In this document: in pieces, positions 54,311-62,302 of the stretch
How positions within the stretch are numbered: position 1 is the stretch's first letter
Layout: every line of letters starts with the position of its first letter
From: UBA1426 sp052034085
GTDB taxonomy: Bacteria > Bacillota > Clostridia > Peptostreptococcales > Anaerovoracaceae
Length of the DNA: 64,000 bases
NCBI GenBank assembly: GCA_052034085.1
Contig: JBPOJA010000011.1
Coordinates: 62,001 to 126,000, forward strand
Direction: 5' to 3'
Made by a program: the position numbers and the translations under genes
Notes under the pieces: model-generated
Told to the model about the DNA's origin: nothing
Seen by the model: only the letters and a program-made list of their open reading frames with translations
Database searches by the model: none

Positions 54311-55234
54311 ATGAAAAACAGAGTTCTGGCACTTATGGGACCCACTGCTGTGGGAAAAACAGAATACACTGTCAGACTGGCACAGCAAATGAAGGGCGAG
54401 ATCATTTCCGCAGATTCTGTTCAGATTTATGAACATATGATTATCGGCAGTGCCAGACCTTCTCCCGAAGAACTTGCCCTGATTCCTCATCATATGATAG
54501 GGAATATAAGCCCTTTCAGCGACTTTACTGTTGCAGACTATAAAAACTACGCAGAGAAAGCTGTCGGTGAAGTAATAGCGAGGGGTGGGTTGCCCATCGT
54601 ATCCGGAGGGACCGGACTATATCTTAACGCCTTATTGTATGAAATGGATTTCAATCAGGCTCCGGCACAACCTGAACTTCGCAAAGAGCTTGAAGAATAC
54701 TACAGAACACGAGGCAGAATTGATTTGCATGAAAGACTGGCAAAATCGGATCCCGATGCCGCCTTCAAAATCCATCCCAATAATGTGAAACGGGTTATGC
54801 GGGCCATAGAAATAGTTGAAAGCACAGGCAAGCCTATGGCATACTTTGAAAATATAAAGGTGAAAAATAAAAAGTTTGATTTTGTCCTTGTGTGTTTAAA
54901 CAGGAACAGGGAAAATCTATACAGCCGGATTGATCAGAGAGTTGATATTATGATGGAAAAGGGCCTTCTGGACGAAGTTAAGGCCTTGGCTGAAATGGGT
55001 TTGTCTCTCAAGAACACTTCTATGCAGGCAATTGGCTATAAGGAACTGTTCTTTCATTTAGAAGGAAAAATAAGTCTTGATGAGGCTGTTGAAAAGATAA
55101 AGCAGAATTCCAGGAATTATGCAAAGCGTCAGCTGACCTGGTTCAGACGATATAATGACACGCACTGGTTTGAATTAAGCGAAAACGGAATAGAAGACCG
55201 GGTGCTTTTAGCCATAAAGGAGTTGGTAGTGTGA
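54311..55234 (+). CDS. miaA: tRNA dimethylallyltransferase
   Basis: A 307-aa enzyme that prenylates A37 of tRNAs reading UNN codons. It has the P-loop GPTAVGKT (10-17), SADSVQIYE, and later ISGGTG-like VSGGTGLYLNA and QLTWFRR. It overlaps the recombinase gene by four bases. hfq, the common next gene in clostridia, is absent from this place. Confidence 0.96.
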   Translation: MKNRVLALMGPTAVGKTEYTVRLAQQMKGEIISADSVQIYEHMIIGSARPSPEELALIPHHMIGNISPFSDFTVADYKNYAEKAVGEVIARGGLPIVSGGTGLYLNALLYEMDFNQAPAQPELRKELEEYYRTRGRIDLHERLAKSDPDAAFKIHPNNVKRVMRAIEIVESTGKPMAYFENIKVKNKKFDFVLVCLNRNRENLYSRIDQRVDIMMEKGLLDEVKALAEMGLSLKNTSMQAIGYKELFFHLEGKISLDEAVEKIKQNSRNYAKRQLTWFRRYNDTHWFELSENGIEDRVLLAIKELVV

Positions 55235-56400
55235 CTGAAAAAAAACCGGTTAAAAAAACTCTGGTAATTCACAATCAAGGAGGAAAACCGGAAAATATAA
55301 TTAAAAAAGAGCTGGAAATCAAAGACCGGTGCGCAGAAATTGAGAAGGAGCTGCCCCGGTTCATGAGTGGTTATTTTGCTTACCTGCGTGGCAATGTGCT
55401 CCCCATGACACGTCTGGCATATCTTCGTGATGTTCTTTTCTTTTCCAACTACCTGATTCGTGAAACCGGACTGACAGATGCCGGAAGCCCAAAAGAGTTA
55501 AGAGAGCAGGATTTTGATAAAATCAGAGGCAGCGACATAAATCTGTTTCTTGATTACTGCAGGAGCTATACTCTTAAAGAAGACGGCTATGCCCATGCTT
55601 ATGAAAATGACCAAAGGTCGCTTGCCAGAAAAAAATCCTCCCTCTCAGTGCTTTTTAAACACTTATACAGAGAAGGCTTTGTCAGTAAAAATATCACAGA
55701 TGCTTTCAATCCGATACGAGTGCCCAAACCGGGAGAACGGCAGATAAAGGCATTAAAAGACGATGAAGTAATGAGAATGCTGGATTCAGTCGTAACTGGG
55801 GACAATCTTACAAAAAGAGAAAAATCATACTGGGAAAAAACCAAACTCAGGGACAAGGCCATTTTGCTTTTCTTTCTGACCTATGGGTTAAGAATAACCG
55901 AACTTCAGCAGCTTAACCTTTCTTCCTTCAATTTCAGCAGGGATGAATTCACAATATACAGAAAGAGAGGAAAGGAGTCCGTAATGCCACTCAATAACAC
56001 AACAAGAAAAGCGGTCCTGGAATATGTGGAACAGGAAAGGCCCGAAGGAGGCGTCGGGGAGGAACATCAGGATGCACTTTTTCTTTCTTTGCAGAAGAAA
56101 CGCATGACGGAAAGACAAATCAGGGAAATGGTAAAAAAATACACATCAATAGGTCTGGAAACTTCCAGATCTGCAGGATACAGCCCCCACAAACTAAGAG
56201 CCACCGCCGCCACTTCGCTTATCGGGCGGGGGAGTTCCATCTATGATGTCCAGGCCCTATTGGACCACGAAAATGTTACAACAACCCAGCTTTACGCCGA
56301 TCACGCGCAAAACTCCAGAAGAGACCTTATAAAAGGTTTTGAATGGGGAGAAGACATGATAGACAATATTAAAGACAGTGACGAGGAGGACAAACTGTAA
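55231..56400 (+). CDS. Tyrosine recombinase, XerS-like
   Basis: A 389-aa site-specific recombinase starting at GTG within the miaA end. All catalytic residues are visible: Arg221 in TYGLRITELQ, a lysine in YRKRGKES, His320 and Arg323 in HKLRATAA, His346 in LLDHENVTTTQLY, and nucleophile Tyr355. The long N-terminal domain resembles XerS, the single recombinase of streptococci. Its place among housekeeping repair genes, without att sites or phage genes, points to chromosome dimer resolution rather than a mobile element. The dif site is not seen in the window. Confidence 0.8.
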   Translation: MTEKKPVKKTLVIHNQGGKPENIIKKELEIKDRCAEIEKELPRFMSGYFAYLRGNVLPMTRLAYLRDVLFFSNYLIRETGLTDAGSPKELREQDFDKIRGSDINLFLDYCRSYTLKEDGYAHAYENDQRSLARKKSSLSVLFKHLYREGFVSKNITDAFNPIRVPKPGERQIKALKDDEVMRMLDSVVTGDNLTKREKSYWEKTKLRDKAILLFFLTYGLRITELQQLNLSSFNFSRDEFTIYRKRGKESVMPLNNTTRKAVLEYVEQERPEGGVGEEHQDALFLSLQKKRMTERQIREMVKKYTSIGLETSRSAGYSPHKLRATAATSLIGRGSSIYDVQALLDHENVTTTQLYADHAQNSRRDLIKGFEWGEDMIDNIKDSDEEDKL

Positions 56401-57687
56401 ATGCAACACAATACCGAAGAATTATTAAAATCTGCTTTTGGCATCAGCAGCAGAGTAATATCACACATAAATACTGCAGAGAAGGAAGTAGGGAGCCAGT
56501 TTGAAAAACTTGACGATATTATGGCCTATAATCAGTACAAAGTTTTGAAAGCTTTTCAGGAATGCCGGATCAGCGATGTCCATTTCGGCTACAATACTGG
56601 CTATGGTTATAACGATCAGGGCAGGGATGCTCTGGAAAAACTTTATGCCGCTGTCTTTGGCGCAGAAGCCGCTCTTGTCCGACCGATAATAGTAAACGGG
56701 ACTCACGCCCTGTCGTTGATGCTTGCCGGTGTTTTAAGGCCCGGAGATGAGCTTATTTACTGTACCGGCAGCCCTTATGATACCCTTTGGGATGTAATCG
56801 GGCTCAGGGGAGAAGGCATGGGCTCTCTCAAAGAATTTGGGATTTCTTACAATCAGGTTGAACTGACGGAGGATGGGTCTATAGATCTTGAAGGAGTTAA
56901 GCGTGCCATTACACCCAGCACCAAAGCTGTCGCGGTACAAAGAGCAACGGGCTATGCATGGAGGAAGGCAATTACTATAGAAGAAATACAACGGTTCACC
57001 AGTTTTGTTAAATCAATAAATGAAAACATAATTTGCCTTGCGGATAATTGTTACGGAGAGTTTCTGGACTTGAAAGAACCCACAGAGGCGGGAATTGACC
57101 TGATGGCAGGTTCTTTGATTAAAAACCCCGGAGGTGGTCTGGCCTTGTCAGGAGGATATGTGGCAGGCAGGGAGGATTTGGTTGAAAAAGTATCCTATCG
57201 TATGACCTCCCCTGGGCTTGGCGGCGAATGCGGACTGATGTTTGACCAGACCAGGACCATGATGCAGGGCCTTTTCTTTGCTCCAAGTGTTGTAAACGGG
57301 GCTGTCAAAGGCGCGACGCTGTGCGGAAAGGTTTTTGAAAATCTGGGTTTTGAGGTCTGCCCCGGTCCTTTTGATAAAAGAAGTGATATCATCCAGGGGG
57401 TAAAGTTTGGAAACCCCGATGCCATGATTGCCTTCTGCGAGGGAATCCAGGCTGCATCTCCGGTTGATGCCCATGTAACACCGGTCCCCTGGGAAATGCC
57501 GGGCTATGAAGATGAGGTTATCATGGCCGCAGGAGCCTTTATTCAGGGTTCCTCTATCGAATTATCGGCTGATGGCCCCATGAGAGAACCTTATGTCGGA
57601 TATTTTCAGGGAGGATTGACATATGAACACTCAAAATTCGGGGTCATAAAAGCTATGGATACTCTGGAAAAGAAAGGACTTTTATGA
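56401..57687 (+). CDS. PLP-dependent protein of the aluminum-resistance/YnbB family
   Basis: A 428-aa fold-type I PLP enzyme related to methionine gamma-lyase. The probable Schiff-base lysine is Lys241 in GSLIKNPGGGLALSGGYVAG. The family is annotated for aluminum resistance in clostridia and as YnbB in Bacillus, but its reaction is unproven. It begins at the base after the recombinase stop. This gene commonly sits downstream of mutSL-miaA in clostridia. Confidence 0.88.
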   Translation: MQHNTEELLKSAFGISSRVISHINTAEKEVGSQFEKLDDIMAYNQYKVLKAFQECRISDVHFGYNTGYGYNDQGRDALEKLYAAVFGAEAALVRPIIVNGTHALSLMLAGVLRPGDELIYCTGSPYDTLWDVIGLRGEGMGSLKEFGISYNQVELTEDGSIDLEGVKRAITPSTKAVAVQRATGYAWRKAITIEEIQRFTSFVKSINENIICLADNCYGEFLDLKEPTEAGIDLMAGSLIKNPGGGLALSGGYVAGREDLVEKVSYRMTSPGLGGECGLMFDQTRTMMQGLFFAPSVVNGAVKGATLCGKVFENLGFEVCPGPFDKRSDIIQGVKFGNPDAMIAFCEGIQAASPVDAHVTPVPWEMPGYEDEVIMAAGAFIQGSSIELSADGPMREPYVGYFQGGLTYEHSKFGVIKAMDTLEKKGLL

Positions 57688-58400
57688 AGCTGTTTCTTGC
57701 CATATTAAAACTTTCTTTGCTGATTTTTATCGTTGCAGGTCTGCCCATGATCGTTTATTTTCGATTCCCGGAATTTTTCGACCATTTTAAAACCATGGAG
57801 GGCGTTAATGCCTACCTTGAAGCCAATAAGACCATGGGAATGTTTGTTTATGTGAGCCTTCAGATCATTCAAATTGTTATTTCCATTATACCGGGGCAAT
57901 TTATTCAGGTTGCCGGTGGTTTTGCCTTCGGCTTTTGGATTTCATACTTGCTGTCAATAGCCGGCATTTTCCTCGGAAGCTCCATAGCCTTTGGCCTGGC
58001 CAGAACACTGGGCAGAGGAGGGGTGCATCTGATTTTTGGAGAAGAACGCATGAGCCGCTTCATTAATCAGCTTAACAGCAGACGGGCCTTTGCCGTTGTT
58101 TTTATGGTATTTTTGGTACCGGGCCTGCCCAAGGATATTTTCACCTATGCTGCCGGTGTTTCAGACTTCAAATACAAGCCTTTCATGATTCTGGCTTTGG
58201 TAGCAAGAACTCCGGCCTTGATGGTAAGCCTTCTCGCGGGAGCAATGATAAATAACGAAAGTTACATTGGTGTTGTTGTTCTTGTTATACTTACAGGTCT
58301 TGTCTTTATGGGCATGTCCATAAAACGTAAAGGCCTGACAACTCTTGTAGATAAATATTACCAGAAATTCAATCAGTATCCGGAAAAGAAAAAAAATTAG
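57684..58400 (+). CDS. TVP38/TMEM64 (DedA-related, SNARE-associated) membrane protein
   Basis: A 238-aa protein with about five or six hydrophobic segments. The central region is typical of the SNARE-associated/VTT domain: IPGQFIQVAGGFAFGFWISY, FGLARTLGRGG, and VFLVPGLPKDIFTYAAGVSD. Relatives act in lipid scrambling or transport; no specific role can be assigned here. It overlaps the YnbB-like gene by four bases. Confidence 0.88.
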   Translation: MKLFLAILKLSLLIFIVAGLPMIVYFRFPEFFDHFKTMEGVNAYLEANKTMGMFVYVSLQIIQIVISIIPGQFIQVAGGFAFGFWISYLLSIAGIFLGSSIAFGLARTLGRGGVHLIFGEERMSRFINQLNSRRAFAVVFMVFLVPGLPKDIFTYAAGVSDFKYKPFMILALVARTPALMVSLLAGAMINNESYIGVVVLVILTGLVFMGMSIKRKGLTTLVDKYYQKFNQYPEKKKN

Positions 58401-58409
58401 AAAAAGTGC

Positions 58410-58438
58410 TTTACAATGAACATATGTTCTGATATCAT
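58410..58438 (+). promoter_or_regulatory. Promoter of the yneA-like gene
   Basis: TTTACA (58410-58415) and TATCAT (58433-58438) with a 17-base spacer. The first LexA box lies inside the spacer and the second just downstream of the predicted start of transcription. Confidence 0.6.
58418..58429. promoter_or_regulatory. LexA (SOS) box 1
   Basis: GAACATATGTTC is a perfect 12-bp palindrome matching the Gram-positive LexA consensus (GAAC, four bases, GTTC). It lies between the -35 and -10 boxes of the yneA-like promoter, where LexA would prevent polymerase binding. Confidence 0.85.
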
Positions 58439-58450
58439 GTTCTTGATAAC

Positions 58451-58462
58451 GAACATATGTTT
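58451..58462. promoter_or_regulatory. LexA (SOS) box 2
   Basis: GAACATATGTTT differs from the perfect palindrome by one base and is preceded by C, giving CGAACATATGTTT. Its centre is 33 bp (about three helical turns) from box 1, so two repressor dimers could sit on the same face of the DNA. Confidence 0.8.
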
Positions 58463-58478
58463 ATCGGAGGGCAGGGCA

Positions 58479-58778
58479 ATGAAGAAGAGATATAGAATTA
58501 AATCCAGGCTGAGATTCTTCATGTCTTTCATGATAATACTGTTTTTGGTTTTATCCATAGCAGCTAATGTGGCGGGCTCAGACAAGAATGGTATGAAAAC
58601 AAAAGATGACTACGTGGTTGTAAAAGTCAATCCCGGTGACACAATCTGGAATATGGCAAAATTATATGGGCCTGAAGGAAAAGATATAAGAAGAGTTGTT
58701 CACAAGATTTGTTTGATCAACCAAATAGGGCCAGAAGAGCTGAGGCCGGGGCAGGAGCTTAAAATACCGCTTATATGA
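58479..58778 (+). CDS. yneA: YneA-like SOS-induced cell-division inhibitor (membrane anchor plus LysM)
   Basis: A 99-aa protein with a basic N-terminus, one membrane helix or uncleaved signal (about residues 14-31), and a C-terminal LysM domain (VKVNPGDTIWNMAKLYGP to LRPGQELKIPLI). This is the layout of Bacillus YneA, which halts division during DNA damage. Two LexA boxes in the promoter support this. The open frame can be extended upstream to 58416, but that would run through the promoter; ATG 58479 has GGAGG 8 bases upstream. lexA, usually next to yneA, is not in the window. Confidence 0.82.
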   Translation: MKKRYRIKSRLRFFMSFMIILFLVLSIAANVAGSDKNGMKTKDDYVVVKVNPGDTIWNMAKLYGPEGKDIRRVVHKICLINQIGPEELRPGQELKIPLI

Positions 58779-58823
58779 AGTTTTTTCAAGGTATTGGGAT
58801 ATTAGATACCTGAATAAAAACGC

Positions 58824-58873
58824 TTAAATCGACGATTTAAACTATTCCTTAAATCATAATTTTCGGAATAGTT
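58824..58873. terminator. Inverted repeats between convergent yneA and ruvX genes, possible terminators
   Basis: TTAAATCG-A-CGATTTAA (58824-58840) is a perfect palindrome with 8-bp arms. Directly after it, AACTATTCC (58840-58848) pairs with GGAATAGTT (58865-58873) across a 16-base loop. Both could terminate either strand, but neither has a strong T-run, so efficiency is doubtful. Confidence 0.4.
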
Positions 58874-58886
58874 ATATTTAACTTTT

Positions 58887-59321
58887 TTAACACCTGATAA
58901 GACTGTCCAGATAGCTCTGCAGTATGATTACGGCAGCCATTTTATCTATTACGGCTTTTCTGTCCTTTCTTTTAACATCAGCTTCGAGCAAAACTTTTTC
59001 CGCCATTAAGCTTGTCAGTCTTTCATCCCGATAAATTATTTCCACATTAGGTAAGCCGTTGCTTCTCAATTTGTTTTCCAGTGCTTTCCCGAATTCTTCG
59101 GTTAACCTGGCCTGAAGGCCTGAAGATCCGTCCATATTAAGCGGCAGTCCAAGAACGATTTTAGAACAACCGTTCGTTTTTGCAATTTCCATAATATGAG
59201 AAGTGTCTTTTTTTATACCCGTTCTCTCTAAAACAGAATGGCCGTGGGCAACTAAAAGAAGCTCATCGCTAAGTGCAATGCCTATCCTTTTTTCGCCCAC
59301 GTCCAAACCCATAATTTTCAT
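58887..59321 (-). CDS. ruvX: Putative pre-16S rRNA nuclease / Holliday-junction resolvase-like protein
   Basis: A 144-aa RNase H-fold protein of the YqgF family. MGLDVGEKRIGIALSDE carries the first catalytic aspartate, LGLPLNMDGSSG is the central motif, and YRDERLTS follows. It is the last gene of the minus-strand alaS-ireB-ruvX operon, a conserved set in Firmicutes. Confidence 0.95.
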   Translation of the reverse strand: MKIMGLDVGEKRIGIALSDELLLVAHGHSVLERTGIKKDTSHIMEIAKTNGCSKIVLGLPLNMDGSSGLQARLTEEFGKALENKLRSNGLPNVEIIYRDERLTSLMAEKVLLEADVKRKDRKAVIDKMAAVIILQSYLDSLIRC

Positions 59322-59325
59322 ACTT

Positions 59326-59586
59326 TTATTTTTTCATAAATGCCCTGAGGAGTTCTTCCACCAGGTCATCTCTTTCTATATGTCTTATAAGGTTTCTGGC
59401 GTTGTTATGTCCCGTAATATAAGACGGGTCGCCGGAAAGAATATATCCCACCATCTGATCAATGGCGTTATATCCCCTTTCTTCCAGTGCATCGTACACT
59501 GATTTCAATATGGATTCTGTAGTTTGCGTTCCATCTTTTAATGGGTTGCTGAAAACAACTGTATTCCTGTCATCCATTGGTAACAC
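59326..59586 (-). CDS. ireB: IreB-family regulatory protein (UPF0297)
   Basis: An 86-aa protein with the invariant pattern EERGYNAIDQMVGYILSGDP and ITGHNNARNLI. In Enterococcus faecalis IreB is phosphorylated by the IreK kinase and affects cephalosporin tolerance; the same role here is only inferred. It lies 16 bases after alaS and 4 bases before ruvX. Confidence 0.95.
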   Translation of the reverse strand: MLPMDDRNTVVFSNPLKDGTQTTESILKSVYDALEERGYNAIDQMVGYILSGDPSYITGHNNARNLIRHIERDDLVEELLRAFMKK

Positions 59587-59602
59587 CTTCCTTCAAAGGC
59601 CA

Positions 59603-62200
59603 TTATAGCAGTTCTTCAGCGACTTGGAAAGCATCGGCAATTTTTTCGGGAGATTTGCCTCCGGCCTGAGCCATGTCGGCTTTGCCGCCCCCTCCCCCGC
59701 CTGCAGCTGCTGCTATCTTTTTAATCATATTGCCCGCATGATATCCCTTATCCAGTAAATCGTCGGTAACAGACACAATGAAATTCACCTTATTTTCATT
59801 AATCGATGCCAGTACAATAACAGCTTCTTTGGTATGTGCCTTAATCTCGTCGCTTATGCGACGCATCTCATCCACATCCATGTTTTCAAATTTTTCCCTT
59901 ATTAGCCTTATTCCTTTTATTTCAGTGGAATTTGCCAGATATTTATCTGCAGAAGAACTGATTTCCATTGCTTTGTAGTGCTCCAGCTCTTTTTTTACAG
60001 ACCTCAAATCTTTTGCCATATCCTCCAAACGGTTCAACATCATATCTGAAGGCACTTTCAAAAACCCTGATGCTTTCTGTATGAGACTTTCGCTTTCATT
60101 TAGCATTTTCCTTACTGCAAGACCTGTGACGGCTTCTATTCTCCTCACTCCGGCAGCTACACCGCTCTCTGAAATTATCTTGAAGCTGCCAATCTGACCG
60201 CTGTTACTGACATGGGTGCCTCCACACAGTTCCATGCTGAAGTCACCTATAGTAACGACTCTTACTTCATCTTCATACTTTTCGCCAAAATTTGCGATGG
60301 CACCGGCTTCTTTTGCCTTTACAAGGGACATTTCCTCAGTGTGCACATCTAAGAACTCGATGATTTTATCATTTACAATATCTTCAACTCTTTTAATTTC
60401 ATCAGGACTCATAGCCTGAAAATGGCTGAAGTCAAAGTGAAGTCCACCCGGTCCCACATATGATCCCGCCTGCTTTGCATGGCCTCCAAGGACTTCCATA
60501 AGAGCTTTGTGAAGTAAGTGAGTAACGGTATGGTTTCTTGCAGAATTATTGCGACGTTTAGAGTCTATGGCAGCGGTTACCCGGTCGCCTTCCTTAAAAT
60601 CACCCTTGTTTACCATAACTTTATGTAAGTAAACTCCATCATGTTTGCTAACATGAATAACCCTTGCCTGACTATCATCTTTTGTAATAGTGCCTATATC
60701 GGTTATCTGGCCGCCTCCTTCTGCATAAAAAGGCGTTTCGTCCAAAATTATTATCCTGGCATCATCTTCTGCGGGAAAAATCTTAACAATTTCTGCTTCC
60801 AGCGAATGTCTGGTGTACCCCCTGAAAACAGTGGGTCTTAGTTCCTTCAGGAAGCTCAGGTCTCCGCTCCAGCCCACTTCGCCCAAAGCTTTTCTGGCTG
60901 CCCTGGCCATCTCTTTTTGCTCTTCCATGAGTTTGTCAAAACCATCCTTATCATAAGTATAGCCATTTTCCTGCAATATTTCCTCAGTCAGCTCATAGGG
61001 AAAGCCGTAAGTGTCGTACAGTTTGAAAACATGGTCCCCTGCAAGTATGCTGGTGCCGGCTTTTTTGAGGTTTGACATTTCCTCCTCTAACAATATGCTG
61101 CCCTGCTCTATGGTATAGCTGAATTTTTCTTCCTCGGTCTTTATTATCTTATAGATAAAGTCCTCTTGTTCAATTAATTCCGGATAAGCTCCCCCAGAGA
61201 CCGCTATTACGGCTTTAGTAAGATCGGCCAGGAAAGGGCCTTCAATGCCGAGAAGTTTCCCGTGTCTTGCAGCCCTTCTTAACAGTCTGCGAAGAACATA
61301 GCTCCTGCCTTCGTTGCCAGGTAAGATACCATCGGCAGTCATAAAAGTAATTGATCTGATATGGTCGGTAATAATTCTGATGGATGCATCAGTTTTAGCT
61401 TTTCCGCTGGCATATTCCACGCCGCTTACTTTTACTATCTGATCAAGAATATGACGGACTGTGTCCACATCAAATATGGAGTCAACGCTTTGTACAACGC
61501 ATGCCAACCTTTCAAGACCCATCCCGGTATCAATATTTTTATGCTTTAACGGAGTGTAATTGCCGTCATTATCTTTGTTAAACTGGGTAAAAACGTGGTT
61601 CCATACCTCCACGAACCGGTCGCAATCACAGCCCGGACGGCATTCTGCGCTTCCACATCCCCTTTCCTCTCCCCTGTCATAATAGATTTCCGAGCAGGGC
61701 CCGCAGGGTCCTGTTCCTATTTCCCAGAAGTTGTCTTCTTTGCCCAGACGGATGATTTTCTCCTCAGGCATTCCAACTACATTTTTCCATATATCATAAG
61801 CTTCGTCATCTTCCTCATAAACACTGGCCCACAGTAAATCGGCATCCATTTCAAGAACTTCAGTAAGAAATTCCCAACCCCATTCAATGGATTCCTTTTT
61901 GAAATAATCACCAAAAGAAAAACTTCCCAGCATTTCAAAGAAAGTGCCGTGCCTCTCCGTATAGCCAACATTGTCTATATCGCCTGTTCTGATGCATTTC
62001 TGGCAGGTGGTCATCCTCTTGCTGGGAGGGGTTTTAGTCCCTGCGAAAAAAGGCTTTAAAGGTGCCATCCCCGAATTTATCAAAAGCAGACTTTTATCAT
62101 CTTCCGGCACTAATGAAAAACTTTTGGCAGGATAGTGGTCTTTGCTTACATAAAAATCTTCAAAAAGTTTTCTTAATTCATTTAATCCCAATACTTTCAT
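59603..62200 (-). CDS. alaS: Alanyl-tRNA synthetase
   Basis: An 865-aa class II synthetase. The N-terminal aminoacylation domain has NSGMAPLKPFFAG, FFEMLGSFSFGDYF and GMGLERLA; the editing domain carries the zinc ligands in HTVTHLLHKAL and CGGTH; the C-terminal domain ends in a glycine-rich GGGGGGKADMAQAGG. AGGAG lies 7 bases before the ATG. The upstream region is under 110 bases and contains no T-box structure, although alaS is often T-box controlled in Firmicutes. Confidence 0.97.
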   Translation of the reverse strand: MKVLGLNELRKLFEDFYVSKDHYPAKSFSLVPEDDKSLLLINSGMAPLKPFFAGTKTPPSKRMTTCQKCIRTGDIDNVGYTERHGTFFEMLGSFSFGDYFKKESIEWGWEFLTEVLEMDADLLWASVYEEDDEAYDIWKNVVGMPEEKIIRLGKEDNFWEIGTGPCGPCSEIYYDRGEERGCGSAECRPGCDCDRFVEVWNHVFTQFNKDNDGNYTPLKHKNIDTGMGLERLACVVQSVDSIFDVDTVRHILDQIVKVSGVEYASGKAKTDASIRIITDHIRSITFMTADGILPGNEGRSYVLRRLLRRAARHGKLLGIEGPFLADLTKAVIAVSGGAYPELIEQEDFIYKIIKTEEEKFSYTIEQGSILLEEEMSNLKKAGTSILAGDHVFKLYDTYGFPYELTEEILQENGYTYDKDGFDKLMEEQKEMARAARKALGEVGWSGDLSFLKELRPTVFRGYTRHSLEAEIVKIFPAEDDARIIILDETPFYAEGGGQITDIGTITKDDSQARVIHVSKHDGVYLHKVMVNKGDFKEGDRVTAAIDSKRRNNSARNHTVTHLLHKALMEVLGGHAKQAGSYVGPGGLHFDFSHFQAMSPDEIKRVEDIVNDKIIEFLDVHTEEMSLVKAKEAGAIANFGEKYEDEVRVVTIGDFSMELCGGTHVSNSGQIGSFKIISESGVAAGVRRIEAVTGLAVRKMLNESESLIQKASGFLKVPSDMMLNRLEDMAKDLRSVKKELEHYKAMEISSSADKYLANSTEIKGIRLIREKFENMDVDEMRRISDEIKAHTKEAVIVLASINENKVNFIVSVTDDLLDKGYHAGNMIKKIAAAAGGGGGGKADMAQAGGKSPEKIADAFQVAEELL

Positions 62201-62302
62201 GACATTGCTCCTATTTCATAGATTCCCAATATTTTACCACAGTTTGTAAGTAAAATGTAGATGCAAAGAGAAAAAAATGTTAATATATCGGGGGTAATTA
62301 TT

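Noticed and set aside
55231..56400. Recombinase as a phage or integrative-element integrase
   Set aside because: It is coupled to miaA, followed directly by a conserved clostridial gene, and no tRNA target, att repeats or phage genes lie nearby.
58416..58478. A longer version of the yneA-like protein starting at 58416
   Set aside because: The extra codons run through the -10 box and both LexA boxes; ATG 58479 has GGAGG at ideal spacing.
62201..62302. T-box leader upstream of alaS
   Set aside because: The gap to the divergent gene is too short and contains no T-box sequence or terminator stem. The same holds for leuS and aspS, which start inside operons.
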